Of a stretch of DNA of 64,000 nucleotides, positions 1-8,050 are shown one piece after another; the first letter of the stretch is position 1; each line of letters opens with the position of its first letter. Source of the DNA: Tistrella mobilis (GTDB lineage Bacteria; Pseudomonadota; Alphaproteobacteria; Tistrellales; Tistrellaceae); assembly GCF_041468085.1 (NCBI RefSeq), contig NZ_CP121017.1, positions 3,413,676 through 3,477,675 on the forward strand, read 5' to 3'. The translations under genes and the position numbers were made by a program. Under the pieces are notes generated by a model. The model was not told the origin of the DNA. It saw only the letters and a list, made by a program, of their open reading frames with translations, and ran no database searches.

Positions 1-157
1 AGGGAAACAACGCACCGACCGGCACCACTGGATGCACACCCCCGGGATTTTTTTGAGCCGGCGCTCCAGCAGGGCGAAATCCCCGGAACCATCGGCCTGC
101 AAGCTGCAGCCCGACAGGTCGTTGGACATTCTGCAATGCGTTATTTCAAACGTTCAA

Positions 158-186
158 TTGACTCTCGCGAAACTTTCCCCTACACA
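158..186 (+). promoter_or_regulatory. sigma-70-like promoter
   Basis: TTGACT (158-163), a 17-nt spacer, then TACACA (181-186). The -35 is near consensus and the spacing is ideal, so a start near 193 is expected. No convincing protein gene follows. The next strong signal downstream is the terminator at 382-419, which suggests a short transcript. The function is inferred from sequence only. Confidence 0.4.
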
Positions 187-192
187 GGACCT

Positions 193-419
193 GCGCTTAC
201 GAAAGGATCGGTCAGGAAACCCGGCAGACACTGTCGGAAACAGCCGATCTTCGTTGAACGCCCTGATGACTGGCAATCCGGCGGCGCAGGCTGCGTCTCC
301 CCGGCAGATCCGCCGCCGTTGCTCATCCGTCACCGGTCCCCCTCCTCTCCCCCATGAGTGAGCGGTGGCGGATGTAGTCTCGGACGCCCGGCCCTGGTGG
401 CCCGGGCGTCCTTTTTTTT
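193..419 (+). ncRNA. candidate structured small RNA
   Basis: This stretch of about 225 nt lies between a promoter-like sequence (158-186) and a strong intrinsic terminator (382-419). It has no ORF with good coding character. It contains a long stem: 273-276 plus 279-286 (GCAA, CGGCGGCG) pair with 311-322 (CGCCGCCG, TTGC), leaving a 2-nt bulge. I looked for the hallmarks of RNase P RNA, SRP RNA and tmRNA and did not see them. It may also be the 3' end of a gene starting before the window. No family is assigned. Confidence 0.28.
382..419 (+). terminator. rho-independent terminator
   Basis: A 10-bp GC-rich stem (GGACGCCCGG at 382-391 with CCGGGCGTCC at 402-411) is followed directly by eight T residues (412-419). 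The T tract makes it a plus-strand terminator. It ends either the short candidate RNA at 193 or a gene entering from the left of the window. Confidence 0.8.
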
Positions 420-430
420 GGGGGGAGAGG

Positions 431-931
431 AGTCTGTTTGGCCCTCGCCGGGCGGGCGCTGCCGCGCCCTTGGCCGCCGCCTCAATGGCGGCTTGCTCCC
501 GCACGGGGACGTGCGGGAGCGGAGCCTGTACGGCTGACATCGAGCCTCTGGCCGGGCGGGGCGCTGCCGCGCCCTTGGCCGCCGCCTCAATGGCGGGAGC
601 CTGTTTGGCCCTCGCCGGGCGGGCGCTACCGCGCCCTTGGCCGCCGCCTCAATGGCGGCTTACTCCCGCACGGGGACGTGCGGGAGCGGAGCCTGTACGG
701 CTGACATCGAGCCTCTGGCCGGGCGGGGTGCTTCCGCACCCCTTGGCCGCCGCCTCAATGGCGGGAGCCTGTTTGGCCCTCGCCGGGCGGGCGCTGCCGC
801 GCCCTTGGCCGCCGCCTCAATGGCGGGAGCCTGTTTGGCCCTCGCCGGGCGGGCGCTGCCGCGCCCTTGGCCGCCGCCTCAATGGCGGCTTGCTCCCGCA
901 CGGGGCCGTGCGGGAGCGGAGCCTGTATGGC
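431..931 (+). repeat. array of two-hairpin repeats, family A, with interspersed palindrome B
   Basis: Six copies of unit A end near 491, 595, 657, 765, 825 and 887. Each carries a CCGCC/GGCGG stem around CTCAAT-type loops and a second stem of the GGGCGC/GCGCCC type. Copy 4 has the second stem changed to GGGGTGC/GCACCCC, so pairing is kept. Three copies of palindrome B (CTCCCGCAC, 6-nt loop, GTGCGGGAG) sit at about 495-520, 663-687 and 893-917. The same unit A occurs in the opposite orientation at 24136-24352. There is no ORF worth calling inside. The array fills the space downstream of the phzF-like gene. Confidence 0.85.
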
Positions 932-952
932 TGAGATCGGGCCTCTGATCAG

Positions 953-1834
953 TCAGCGGATGGGGGCGGTCAGGCCTGAGATGCGGATGGGGCTGCCGGG
1001 TTCGGGGCCGAAGCTGGCATGGATCAGGCTGGGGCGGCCCATGTCTTCGCCCTGCACCACCTCGATCGCCCCCTCTTCCAGCCAGCGGATGTCGCGCAGA
1101 TAGCCGGCCAGCGCCGCCGCGGCGGCGCCGGTCGCCGGGTCCTCGTAGACCCCGCCGATCGCGAAGGGGTTGCGGGTATGGAAGCGGGTGCGGCTTTCTG
1201 CGGTCACGAACAGGAAGGTGGCAAGCGACTGTTCCGCCTGAAGTGCCGCGCCACGGGCAAAGGCGTAGCCCAGCTGCGACAGACGTCGGCGGTCCTTCAG
1301 CGCCACCACCAGATGGTTGGCGCCGGCATGGATCAGCCGCACCGGCAGATGCGGATCCAGATCCCCCTCGCCCAGCCCGAATTCAGCCAGAACGCGCGCG
1401 ACGTAATCCGCCGGCGGCAGCCGGGTCCAGGTCGGCGGCGAGGTCAGCGCCGCAGCCCAGCCATCGCCATCGGGAATGGCCTCGACCGTGATCCGGCCGG
1501 CATTCAGGGTAAGATTATAGACCCCGGCCCCTGTCCGCGCACCAAGAGCGGCCCCGAGAGCGATGGTCGCATGACCGCAGAACGGCACCTCCTGGCGGGG
1601 TGCGAAATAGCGCACCCGCCAGCTGCCGGCCGTGCCGGATCGCGACAGATCCGGCCCAGGCAGATCAGGCACGGCAAAGGCGGTTTCGGAATAGCCGACC
1701 GCCCTGGCCACGGCCAGCATCTCCGCCTCGGACGGCCAGCTGTCGGCGAAGACCACCCCGGCCGGATTGCCGCCATCGGCATCCGTGGTGTCAGAGGTGA
1801 AGGCCGCGATCTTCAACACGGTGTCGGGGATCAT
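953..1834 (-). CDS. PhzF family isomerase-like protein
   Basis: A 293-residue protein of the PhzF/diaminopimelate epimerase fold, the usual family length. Visible signatures are GNPAGVV (residues 22-28), GYSETAF with Glu50 at the position of the catalytic Glu of PhzF, CGHAT (86-90), and EDPATGAA (231-238). PhzF in phenazine producers isomerises trans-2,3-dihydro-3-hydroxyanthranilate. No phenazine genes are nearby, so the substrate here is unknown. The start is ATG at 1834. The reading frame stays open further upstream, but that extension is antisense to the MocR gene. It is divergent from that regulator, which probably controls it. Likely cytosolic. Confidence 0.88.
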   Translation of the reverse strand: MIPDTVLKIAAFTSDTTDADGGNPAGVVFADSWPSEAEMLAVARAVGYSETAFAVPDLPGPDLSRSGTAGSWRVRYFAPRQEVPFCGHATIALGAALGARTGAGVYNLTLNAGRITVEAIPDGDGWAAALTSPPTWTRLPPADYVARVLAEFGLGEGDLDPHLPVRLIHAGANHLVVALKDRRRLSQLGYAFARGAALQAEQSLATFLFVTAESRTRFHTRNPFAIGGVYEDPATGAAAAALAGYLRDIRWLEEGAIEVVQGEDMGRPSLIHASFGPEPGSPIRISGLTAPIR

Positions 1835-1881
1835 GGGGGCATCGCTCCGGTTGCAGCTGCGTGGAGGATGACCGTATGATG

Positions 1882-1914
1882 GTGACACTTGGCGCTCAAT
1901 CCCTATAGTGTCAC
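1882..1914. promoter_or_regulatory. inverted-repeat operator between phzF-like gene and MocR regulator
   Basis: GTGACACT (1882-1889) and AGTGTCAC (1907-1914) form a perfect 8-bp inverted repeat with a 17-nt gap. A further ACACT follows at 1918-1922. It sits in the 111-bp space between the two divergent genes, where a MocR/GntR regulator would bind to control itself and its neighbour. The repeat is visible; the binding is inferred. Confidence 0.5.
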
Positions 1915-1945
1915 GGTACACTTTCGCCCGGAAGGCAGGACACGC

Positions 1946-3337
1946 ATGCGTCGCGGCTCGGACTGGACACCCCGCCTTGCGGCGGGCGACGGGTCGCTGG
2001 CCGACCGGCTGGCCTCGGCACTTGCCGACGACATCGCCCGCGGCCGCATCGCCCCCGGCGACCGGCTGCCGGCCCATCGCGATCTGGCCTGGCGGCTGGA
2101 CATCGGCCTCGGCACCGTCACCCGCGCCTATGCGCTGCTGGAACGGCGCGGGCTGGTGGTGCCGGAACGCGGCCGCGGCATGTTCGTGGCAGTGCCGCCC
2201 GCCCCACCACCGGGGCCGGTGGATCTTTGCGTCAACACGCCGCCCCGCACCCTCGACACCCAGGCACTCCGCGCATCGCTGGCCCGGCTGGCGACACGGA
2301 TCGACATGACCGGCTTCGGCAGCTACACGCCATCGGCCGGCACGCCGCAGCATCGGGCGATGATGGCCCGCTGGCTGGCCCGTGACCGCGTGGACCTGCC
2401 GCCGTCGCGGCTGATGCTGGCCTCGGGCGCCCAGCATGCCCTGGCGGTGGCGATCGCCACGGTCACCGGCGGCCGGCCGGGCACGATCCTGACCGAAAGC
2501 CTGACCTATCCCGGCATCATCACCATCGCCCGCCATGCCGGCCACCGGCTGCAACCGGTTATGATCGACGACCAGGGCATGTGCCCCGAGGCGCTGGACC
2601 GCGCCCTTCATACGGCAATGCGGGATGGACACCCCGGACAGCGGCTGATCTACGTCACCCCCACCCTGCACAACCCCACTGCCGCCAGCATGGGCCGGGC
2701 GCGGCGCGAGGCGATCGTCGGCGTCGCCACGGCCCATGACGCGGTGATCGTGGAAGACGACGTCTATGGCGTGTTCGCCGGCAGCGACATGCCGCCGCTC
2801 GCCGCCCTCGCGCCCGATCGCTGCCTCTATGTCTCGGGCCTGTCGAAGAGCCTCAGCCCGGGGCTGCGCATCGGCGCCCTGGCGGTGCCGCCCGCCTTCC
2901 TGGAAGCCGCGGCCGATGCCCTTGCCGCCAGCGCGACCATGGCCCCGCCGCTCGGCTGCCTGCTGATGGAAAGCTGGCTGGAAGACGGAACCGCAGAGGC
3001 TGTGGAGCAGGCGGTACGGGCCGAAAGCCGCGACCGCACCGCCCTCGCCCGGCAGCTGCTCGGCCACCATGTCCCTCCACGAGAGACACCCGGCTTCCAC
3101 ATCTGGCTGCCGATGCCGCGCCCGGCGGCCGAAGCCCTGGCCATGGCCGCCGCCGCCCGGGGCATCCGGGTCACCCCGCCCTCGGCACCGGTGGTCGATG
3201 ATCGCCCGGGCGCCCCTGCGGGCCTGCGCCTCTGCCTGGGCGGACCGTCGCGCGACGCCCTGACGACGGCGCTGGGCAGCATCGCCGACATCCTGAACCG
3301 GCTGCCCGACGAGACGGCGGACCGGATTGCCGTCTGA
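1946..3337 (+). CDS. MocR-type regulator (GntR HTH fused to PLP aminotransferase fold)
   Basis: A 463-residue two-domain protein. A GntR winged helix occupies about residues 17-83, with the typical LPAHRDLAW and GTVTRAYALLERRGLV stretches. It is followed by a class I aminotransferase-like domain with the PLP-lysine motif SGLSKSLSPGLR near residue 300. MocR/PdxR proteins use the second domain as a ligand sensor. I start at ATG 1946, behind a GGAAGG stretch, because the longer ORF would begin inside the palindrome at 1882-1914. It is divergent from the PhzF-family gene, its most likely target. Confidence 0.87.
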   Translation: MRRGSDWTPRLAAGDGSLADRLASALADDIARGRIAPGDRLPAHRDLAWRLDIGLGTVTRAYALLERRGLVVPERGRGMFVAVPPAPPPGPVDLCVNTPPRTLDTQALRASLARLATRIDMTGFGSYTPSAGTPQHRAMMARWLARDRVDLPPSRLMLASGAQHALAVAIATVTGGRPGTILTESLTYPGIITIARHAGHRLQPVMIDDQGMCPEALDRALHTAMRDGHPGQRLIYVTPTLHNPTAASMGRARREAIVGVATAHDAVIVEDDVYGVFAGSDMPPLAALAPDRCLYVSGLSKSLSPGLRIGALAVPPAFLEAAADALAASATMAPPLGCLLMESWLEDGTAEAVEQAVRAESRDRTALARQLLGHHVPPRETPGFHIWLPMPRPAAEALAMAAAARGIRVTPPSAPVVDDRPGAPAGLRLCLGGPSRDALTTALGSIADILNRLPDETADRIAV

Positions 3338-3366
3338 TCTGCCCACCCGTCGGCTTCGCAGGCGGG

Positions 3367-3855
3367 TCAGCTCGGCAGAGAGACCGGATCAGCAGGCAGA
3401 TGGGGGCGCCGGCAGGTGGTGATCGCGCGATAATCCTTGCGCGGTCCCCGCACCCGGATGTCAGTGGAAAAGGCCTGCGGCAGGTCCAGCCGGATGATCG
3501 CCTGGTAAAGATCGGCGCCGCAGAGATGGCTGTCGGCCGCCTGCAGGCCGCCCGCTTCATCGGCCGCGAAATCCAGCGTCACGAAACGGGCGCCAGAGGT
3601 GGCGCCGTCGGCGAAATCGATCGCGATCCGGCCGTCATCCAGCAGCCGCCAGGTATAGGCCCGGAAGACGTCGAGCCGGCGGCCGTCCGGCAGGTCCAGA
3701 ACCCCGGTCTCGCGATACCGCCAGACGGTGCTGTCGGCTCCGGGGGTGAACACCGCCTCGCCACTCATCCGCCCCTGGCCGGGGATGTCGCGCGACAGCC
3801 GCCACACCCCGGACAGGCCTGCAAAGGCCGCCGCCACATCCGCCGTCGCCACCAC
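3367..3855 (-). CDS. DUF6314 family protein
   Basis: A 162-residue protein matching the DUF6314 pattern. It has GVWRLSRDI near the N terminus, then a YRETG/RAYTW core, DFADG, HLCGADLYQ and RVRGPRKDYRA near the C terminus, suggesting a small lipocalin-like barrel. The start is GTG at 3855, 5 nt after the stop of the upstream monooxygenase, so the two are almost certainly cotranscribed. The molecular function is unknown for the family. In many genomes it sits next to oxidoreductases, as here. Confidence 0.72.
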   Translation of the reverse strand: MVATADVAAAFAGLSGVWRLSRDIPGQGRMSGEAVFTPGADSTVWRYRETGVLDLPDGRRLDVFRAYTWRLLDDGRIAIDFADGATSGARFVTLDFAADEAGGLQAADSHLCGADLYQAIIRLDLPQAFSTDIRVRGPRKDYRAITTCRRPHLPADPVSLPS

Positions 3856-3860
3856 CCGTC

Positions 3861-5399
3861 TCAGTCTCCCGGCCCCTGCCCCAACAATTCCTGACCGAAC
3901 AGCACCGCCACCTCGGCCAGGGTGCCGAGCGCGATGTCGGGCCGGGCATGCCGGCCGCTCAGCCGATATTGCGCCGGAAGCACCGGCCCGTGCCAGAGGA
4001 AGCGGCCGAGCGCAGTGCCGTCATGGAGCAGATCGGGCATCACCCCCAGCTTTTCCGCCAGCACGTCGCACATGGCGGGATAGTCGGCATGGGGGAATTG
4101 CGGCCGCGGCCGGGCATCGCGGATCGCGCGCTCCGCGGCAACGGCGCGCTCCAGATCGAGCGAATCGGGCCGGGGCAGCTTCCCGGCCAGCACCGCCGCC
4201 GCCCAGCGGGCCTGAAGCTCCATGACCCCGAAATAGGGGCCGCGATACATGCCGACGAAGGCAAGATCGGGCACGCCCTGCGGAAAGACGCAATGGCCGA
4301 GCAGAACCGGCTGCAACCGGTCCTGGGGGTCGTGACCGATCGCCTCCAGGATGCCGGGGGCGAGCATGGCGAGCGACGGCCGATAGCCGGTGGCGCAGAT
4401 CAGCACGTCGAAGGGACTCTCGCGCCCGCCGTCGCGGAGCGTCAGAGTGGCGAGGTCGAAATCAGCCGCCCGCGCCAGCTCCAGCCGGCCGGATCGCACC
4501 GCCGTCGGCAGGGCGTCGGAGATCACCATCGGTGCCGTCAGATCATCATGCCGCACGTCGAGCAGCGGGTGCAGCCGCCGCTGGTCTCCGGCGATGCCGT
4601 CGAGCCAGGACCAGCGCTCCCGCCCGGCGGTCGCCGCATCCAGCGCGGCCAGACGGCGGGCACGGGCGCGGGAATTGATCACCAGATCCATCGGCAGACG
4701 CAGGCGGATGCGGTCGTCGCCGCCATCGGTCGCCACCAGCCCGGTTTCGGGCAGCACCGGCACCGCGCGCGGCACATACCAGGCCGGCCGGCGCATCAGC
4801 ATCACCGTGCGCTCCGCCACCCCGGCGATCTCGGCGGCGATGTCGGCCCCGGAAAAGGCGCTGCCCAGCACCGCCACCCGCCGGCCGGTGAAAGCCGCCG
4901 GGTCGCGATAGCCGGCGGCGTGCAGCACCGGCCCGCCGATGGCGAGTCTCTCGGGCATCAGGGCCTCGGCGAACACGCCCGAGGCCACGATTACCGCATC
5001 GGTATCGTGGGTCTCGATCCGCCCGCCGGCCTCCACCATCAGGCGGAAGCCGGGATGGCGCGGGATCACCGCCATCACCCGATGGCCGGGGCGGATCGCT
5101 TCATCCAGGCCGAAGCGGGCGGCATAGCCGGCGAGATAGGCGGCAACCCGCCGGCCCTCGGGGAACAGCGGCGTGTCCCGGCCATGGGGATGGTCGGAAA
5201 AGACGCAGCTGTAGCGTGAGAGATTGGTTCTGAGGCTGTTCCAGACCAGGCCGGGCTCGGTCCATAAACCGCCCGGCCGGTCCTTGGCCTCGAAGGCGAC
5301 CGCTTCCAGCCCCTCTTCGCGCGCCGATTTGAGCGCGACAAGACCCGCGGGCCCCGCCCCGATGATCGCGACCCTGCGTGCCAACTGCCCGTCCCTCAT
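3861..5399 (-). CDS. flavin-containing monooxygenase (FMO/Baeyer-Villiger type)
   Basis: A 512-residue class B flavoprotein monooxygenase. The FAD Rossmann motif GAGPAGL is at residues 14-20. The FMO region HAAGYRDPAAFTGR is followed by a second, NADPH-type motif VLGSAFSGAD, and ATGYRPSL comes near the middle. The family adds one O2 atom to N-, S- or carbonyl substrates; the substrate here cannot be read. The ORF is open for another 102 codons upstream, but that extension is Arg/Gly-rich and runs into the biotin carrier gene, so I start at ATG 5399. It lies 5 bp upstream of the DUF6314 gene. Confidence 0.85.
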   Translation of the reverse strand: MRDGQLARRVAIIGAGPAGLVALKSAREEGLEAVAFEAKDRPGGLWTEPGLVWNSLRTNLSRYSCVFSDHPHGRDTPLFPEGRRVAAYLAGYAARFGLDEAIRPGHRVMAVIPRHPGFRLMVEAGGRIETHDTDAVIVASGVFAEALMPERLAIGGPVLHAAGYRDPAAFTGRRVAVLGSAFSGADIAAEIAGVAERTVMLMRRPAWYVPRAVPVLPETGLVATDGGDDRIRLRLPMDLVINSRARARRLAALDAATAGRERWSWLDGIAGDQRRLHPLLDVRHDDLTAPMVISDALPTAVRSGRLELARAADFDLATLTLRDGGRESPFDVLICATGYRPSLAMLAPGILEAIGHDPQDRLQPVLLGHCVFPQGVPDLAFVGMYRGPYFGVMELQARWAAAVLAGKLPRPDSLDLERAVAAERAIRDARPRPQFPHADYPAMCDVLAEKLGVMPDLLHDGTALGRFLWHGPVLPAQYRLSGRHARPDIALGTLAEVAVLFGQELLGQGPGD

Positions 5400-5527
5400 C
5401 CCTCGGTCGATATCACGTCCGGAACGCAATGCCAGAAATCGGACACGCCGATCCTGAAGCGCGATCATCCATAAATGATCATAAACCAGACGTAACCAAA
5501 GATGCGAGAGCCGAGGGAAGGGAAAGT

Positions 5528-5746
5528 TCAGCCGATACGCGCCAGGATCTGGTCCTCGGCCACCGTGTCGCCCTCCGCCACCAGGATTTCGGTGACGGTG
5601 CCGTCCACCGGTGCGTTGACCGGGATCTCCATTTTCATCGATTCCAGGATCAGGATCGGATCGTCGGCCGCGACCCGGCCGCCGGCCGGCACCTCGATCT
5701 TCCACACCTTGCCGGCGATCTCGCTGCGGATCACTGTGTCGGCCAT
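5528..5746 (-). CDS. biotin carboxyl carrier protein (single biotinyl domain)
   Basis: A 72-residue stand-alone biotinyl domain. The ESMKMEIPV motif (about residues 35-43) contains the lysine that receives biotin. The rest is the barrel-sandwich hybrid fold and there is no N-terminal extension, unlike AccB of about 160 residues. Its start overlaps the end of the biotin carboxylase gene by 16 bp, so translation is probably coupled. It should carry CO2 from that enzyme to a carboxyltransferase, which is not encoded in the window. Confidence 0.9.
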   Translation of the reverse strand: MADTVIRSEIAGKVWKIEVPAGGRVAADDPILILESMKMEIPVNAPVDGTVTEILVAEGDTVAEDQILARIG

Positions 5747-7152
5747 GGCACGTCTCCTCGTTTCTTCTGGGGGATGCCCCGGGGGATGTTCTTCTCAGGC
5801 GGCTGGCGACCGGACGCCAGGATCTCCGGCGTCAGCCCGGTATGAACCCGGCCGGCGCGGAAGGCCGGATGGCCGATGGCACGGCGCAGGAAGGGGATGT
5901 TGGTCTTGATGCCCTCGACGACGAAGCCGGCAAGCGCCCCGTCCAGCCGGTCCAGCGCCTCGTCGCGGGTGGCGCCGCGCGCAATCACCTTGGCGACCAG
6001 CGGATCATAGAAGGGGGTGACACGCCCGCCCTCGCGATAGCCGGTATAGACCCGCACGGCCTCGGCCACCGGGGTCTTGAAGCGGGAGAGCCGGCCGGCC
6101 GAGGGCAGGAATCGCACCGGATCTTCGGCATAGATGCGCGCCTGCACCGCATGGCCGCGTACCTCCGGCCGGCGGGGCAGAACCTGGTCCAGCGGCTCCC
6201 CCAGCGCCAGGCGGATCTGGGCGGCGACGATATCGGTGCCGGTCACCTCTTCGGTCACGGCATGTTCCACCTGCAACCGCGTGTTGACCTCCAGGAAGGC
6301 GAAGCCGGCCCCCTCCTCCCACAGCATCTCGACCGTGCCCAGATTGTCATAGCCGAGGCTGCCCAGCATGCCGGCGATCCTGTCGCCCAGCGCCGTGACC
6401 TCGGCGCGGTCGAGCCCGGGGGCCGGCGCTTCCTCGATCACCTTCTGGTGGCGGCGCTGAAGCGAACAGTCCCGTTCCGACAGGCAGACGGCCCCGCCCC
6501 GGCCATCGGCCAGGATCTGGAACTCCACATGGCGCGGCCGCTCCATCAGCCGCTCCAGATAGATCTCGGCCGAGCCGAAGCTGCGCGCGGCCATGGTCCG
6601 CGCCCGCTCCAGCGCCTTGTCGAGTTCCGCCGCATCGTGCGCCGCCAGCATGCCGATGCCGCCACCGCCCTGTGCGGGCTTGACCAGCACCGGATAGCCG
6701 ATCGCCGCGGCCGCCGCCCGTGCTTCCGCCGCATCGGGGCCCAGAAGACCGCTGCTCGCCCCCATCGGCATGCCCTGTCCGGCCATCAGGCGGCGGGCCT
6801 CGGTCTTGTGGCCCATCGCCTCCAGCCAGCGGGCATCGGGGCCGATGAAGCAGAGCCCGGCCGCGCGCACCGCGCTTGCGAAAGCGGGGTTTTCCGAGAG
6901 AAAGCCATAGCCCGGATGCACCGCGGTGGCGCCGGTGGCCGCCGCCGCTTCCAGCAGTTTCGGGATCGACAGATAACTGTCGGCCGGCGCCTCGCCGCCC
7001 AGCGCATGGACATCATCGGCAAGATCCAGCCAGGCCCCCTCGGCATCGGCATCGGAATGAACCACCGCCACGCCCAGCTCCAGGCGCCGGCAGCTTTCGA
7101 TGACGCGCGGCACCACCGCGCCCCGATTGGCGATCAGGACCTTTGCAGACAT
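5731..7152 (-). CDS. biotin carboxylase subunit of an acyl-CoA (or related) carboxylase
   Basis: A 473-residue biotin carboxylase. The N domain begins with VLIANRG (about 5-11). The ATP-grasp glycine-rich loop KPAQGGGGIGM lies near 160, the EVNTRLQVEHAVTEEVTG catalytic segment near 285, and a C-terminal biotin carboxylase domain follows. The usual IANRGEIA is altered to IANRGAVVP, so the conserved Glu after NRG is missing. The tail (about the last 30 residues) is low in conserved sequence. It is coupled to the biotin carrier by a 16-bp overlap. The substrate is undetermined. A propionyl-CoA role would link to the mutase genes at 12277-16375, but that is inference. Confidence 0.9.
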   Translation of the reverse strand: MSAKVLIANRGAVVPRVIESCRRLELGVAVVHSDADAEGAWLDLADDVHALGGEAPADSYLSIPKLLEAAAATGATAVHPGYGFLSENPAFASAVRAAGLCFIGPDARWLEAMGHKTEARRLMAGQGMPMGASSGLLGPDAAEARAAAAAIGYPVLVKPAQGGGGIGMLAAHDAAELDKALERARTMAARSFGSAEIYLERLMERPRHVEFQILADGRGGAVCLSERDCSLQRRHQKVIEEAPAPGLDRAEVTALGDRIAGMLGSLGYDNLGTVEMLWEEGAGFAFLEVNTRLQVEHAVTEEVTGTDIVAAQIRLALGEPLDQVLPRRPEVRGHAVQARIYAEDPVRFLPSAGRLSRFKTPVAEAVRVYTGYREGGRVTPFYDPLVAKVIARGATRDEALDRLDGALAGFVVEGIKTNIPFLRRAIGHPAFRAGRVHTGLTPEILASGRQPPEKNIPRGIPQKKRGDVPWPTQ

Positions 7153-7173
7153 GGGCGTTTCCCCGGCAGATTA

Positions 7174-7190
7174 TTTTAAACGTTTGTTTG
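7174..7190. promoter_or_regulatory. PsrA/FadR-like AAACGTTTG box upstream of the carboxylase genes
   Basis: TTTTAAACGTTTGTTTG lies about 22-38 bp upstream of the carboxylase start. Its AAAC/GTTT core resembles the palindrome at 53383-53408 in front of a thiolase, which suggests one TetR-type fatty-acid regulator could act on both. The half-sites abut here, while the other site has a 4-nt gap, so the match is only partial. Confidence 0.35.
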
Positions 7191-7255
7191 CCTTGAAAGG
7201 CTAGCCCATGCCCCGGGGGGAGACAAGCGCCATCCCCATCCCGTCATCGCCGGAA

Positions 7256-7286
7256 TTGACAGAGAATATGTTATGTTATTACATTC
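7256..7286 (+). promoter_or_regulatory. promoter overlapped by a Zur-like box
   Basis: TTGACA (7256-7261) is a perfect -35. An AT-rich imperfect palindrome at 7264-7286 follows; its core TGTTATGTTATTACA matches its own reverse complement at 10 of 15 positions. This resembles alphaproteobacterial Zur sites (TGTTAT...ATAACA). AT-rich sequence is rare in this genome, which makes it stand out. A regulator bound here would cover the -10 region and the start of the DUF1826 gene. Confidence 0.45.
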
Positions 7287-7291
7287 CCTTC

Positions 7292-7990
7292 ATGATTGAC
7301 ACCGCCGCCATCCGCCGCCCCGTTCCGCCCAAGGTCGTCATCCTGCATCCGCATGCGGGGGCGGCAACGGACCCGCTGCGGGCTCATCCTCCGCATCTGC
7401 CCGGTGTGGTGGTGACCGGCTGCGACCGGGCGCCGGGCCTGGCACTGGCCAGGCGCGACACCGCGATCGGCATCTGGTGGCGGGATCCGCCCCCGGTGGT
7501 GGCGCTGCTGGATCAGGCGCCGGAAACCGCCCTGCCCGACGGGCGGCTGACCGTCGAAGCGGATTCCGCCATGATCGCTGCGGCTGCGCAGAAGCTGGTC
7601 GGCACCGGCCATCTGGAGCCGCCGACCGCGCAGGCGCTGATTGCCGACATCACCCGGGTGCTGACACGCTTCGCCGCCATGTCGCGGGCCCATCATCTGG
7701 CGATCCGGCTGGAGGTGGTGTCGGGCCCGGCCTGCCGGCGCTTCCATCAGGATCACGTCCGGGCGCGGCTGCTGTGCAGCTATCGCGGCCCCGGTACCGA
7801 GCTGGCCCCCGCGACGGTGGACCGGGATGCCGGGCCGGCGGCCCTGTGCCTGGGCGCCGGCCATGTCGCGGTGCTGCGCGGCCATCGCCATCCGCTGGGG
7901 GCCGGGCGGGTGCTGCACCGTTCTCCCCAGGGGGTCACCGGAAAACGGCTGCTGCTGGCGGCCGATGCCGACCCCGATTGCAGCTGTTGA
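7292..7990 (+). CDS. DUF1826 family protein
   Basis: A 232-residue protein of the DUF1826 family, recognised by the central FHQDHVRARLLCSYRGPGTE segment (about 152-171, His and Cys rich) and a C-terminal HRSPQG motif. The biochemical role is unknown. The Zur-like box directly in front suggests induction under zinc starvation. I start at ATG 7292 because longer versions begin inside that box. There is no good ribosome-binding site and the promoter lies close, so the mRNA may be leaderless. The His/Cys-rich core could bind a metal, which is inference. Confidence 0.72.
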   Translation: MIDTAAIRRPVPPKVVILHPHAGAATDPLRAHPPHLPGVVVTGCDRAPGLALARRDTAIGIWWRDPPPVVALLDQAPETALPDGRLTVEADSAMIAAAAQKLVGTGHLEPPTAQALIADITRVLTRFAAMSRAHHLAIRLEVVSGPACRRFHQDHVRARLLCSYRGPGTELAPATVDRDAGPAALCLGAGHVAVLRGHRHPLGAGRVLHRSPQGVTGKRLLLAADADPDCSC

Positions 7991-8050
7991 TTGATCCGGA
8001 GCACCGGCTTGCCGACAATGGCGGGATCCGCCATCGAGGAAGGCCCCCGC

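Noticed and set aside
342-377. Short ORF MSERWRM just before the terminator at 382, as a possible Trp leader peptide
   Set aside because: It has a single Trp codon and no biosynthetic gene follows on the plus strand. The terminator serves better as the end of the candidate RNA.
365-948. Proteins of about 100-190 residues reading through the repeat array (431-931)
   Set aside because: They are translations of the tandem hairpins in several frames, with no family match and no ribosome-binding site.
953-3346. One very long minus-strand ORF (797 codons) covering the PhzF gene and the MocR gene
   Set aside because: Only the first 293 codons counted from ATG 1834 match a family. The rest is antisense to a well-supported MocR protein and reads as a compositional shadow in GC-rich DNA.
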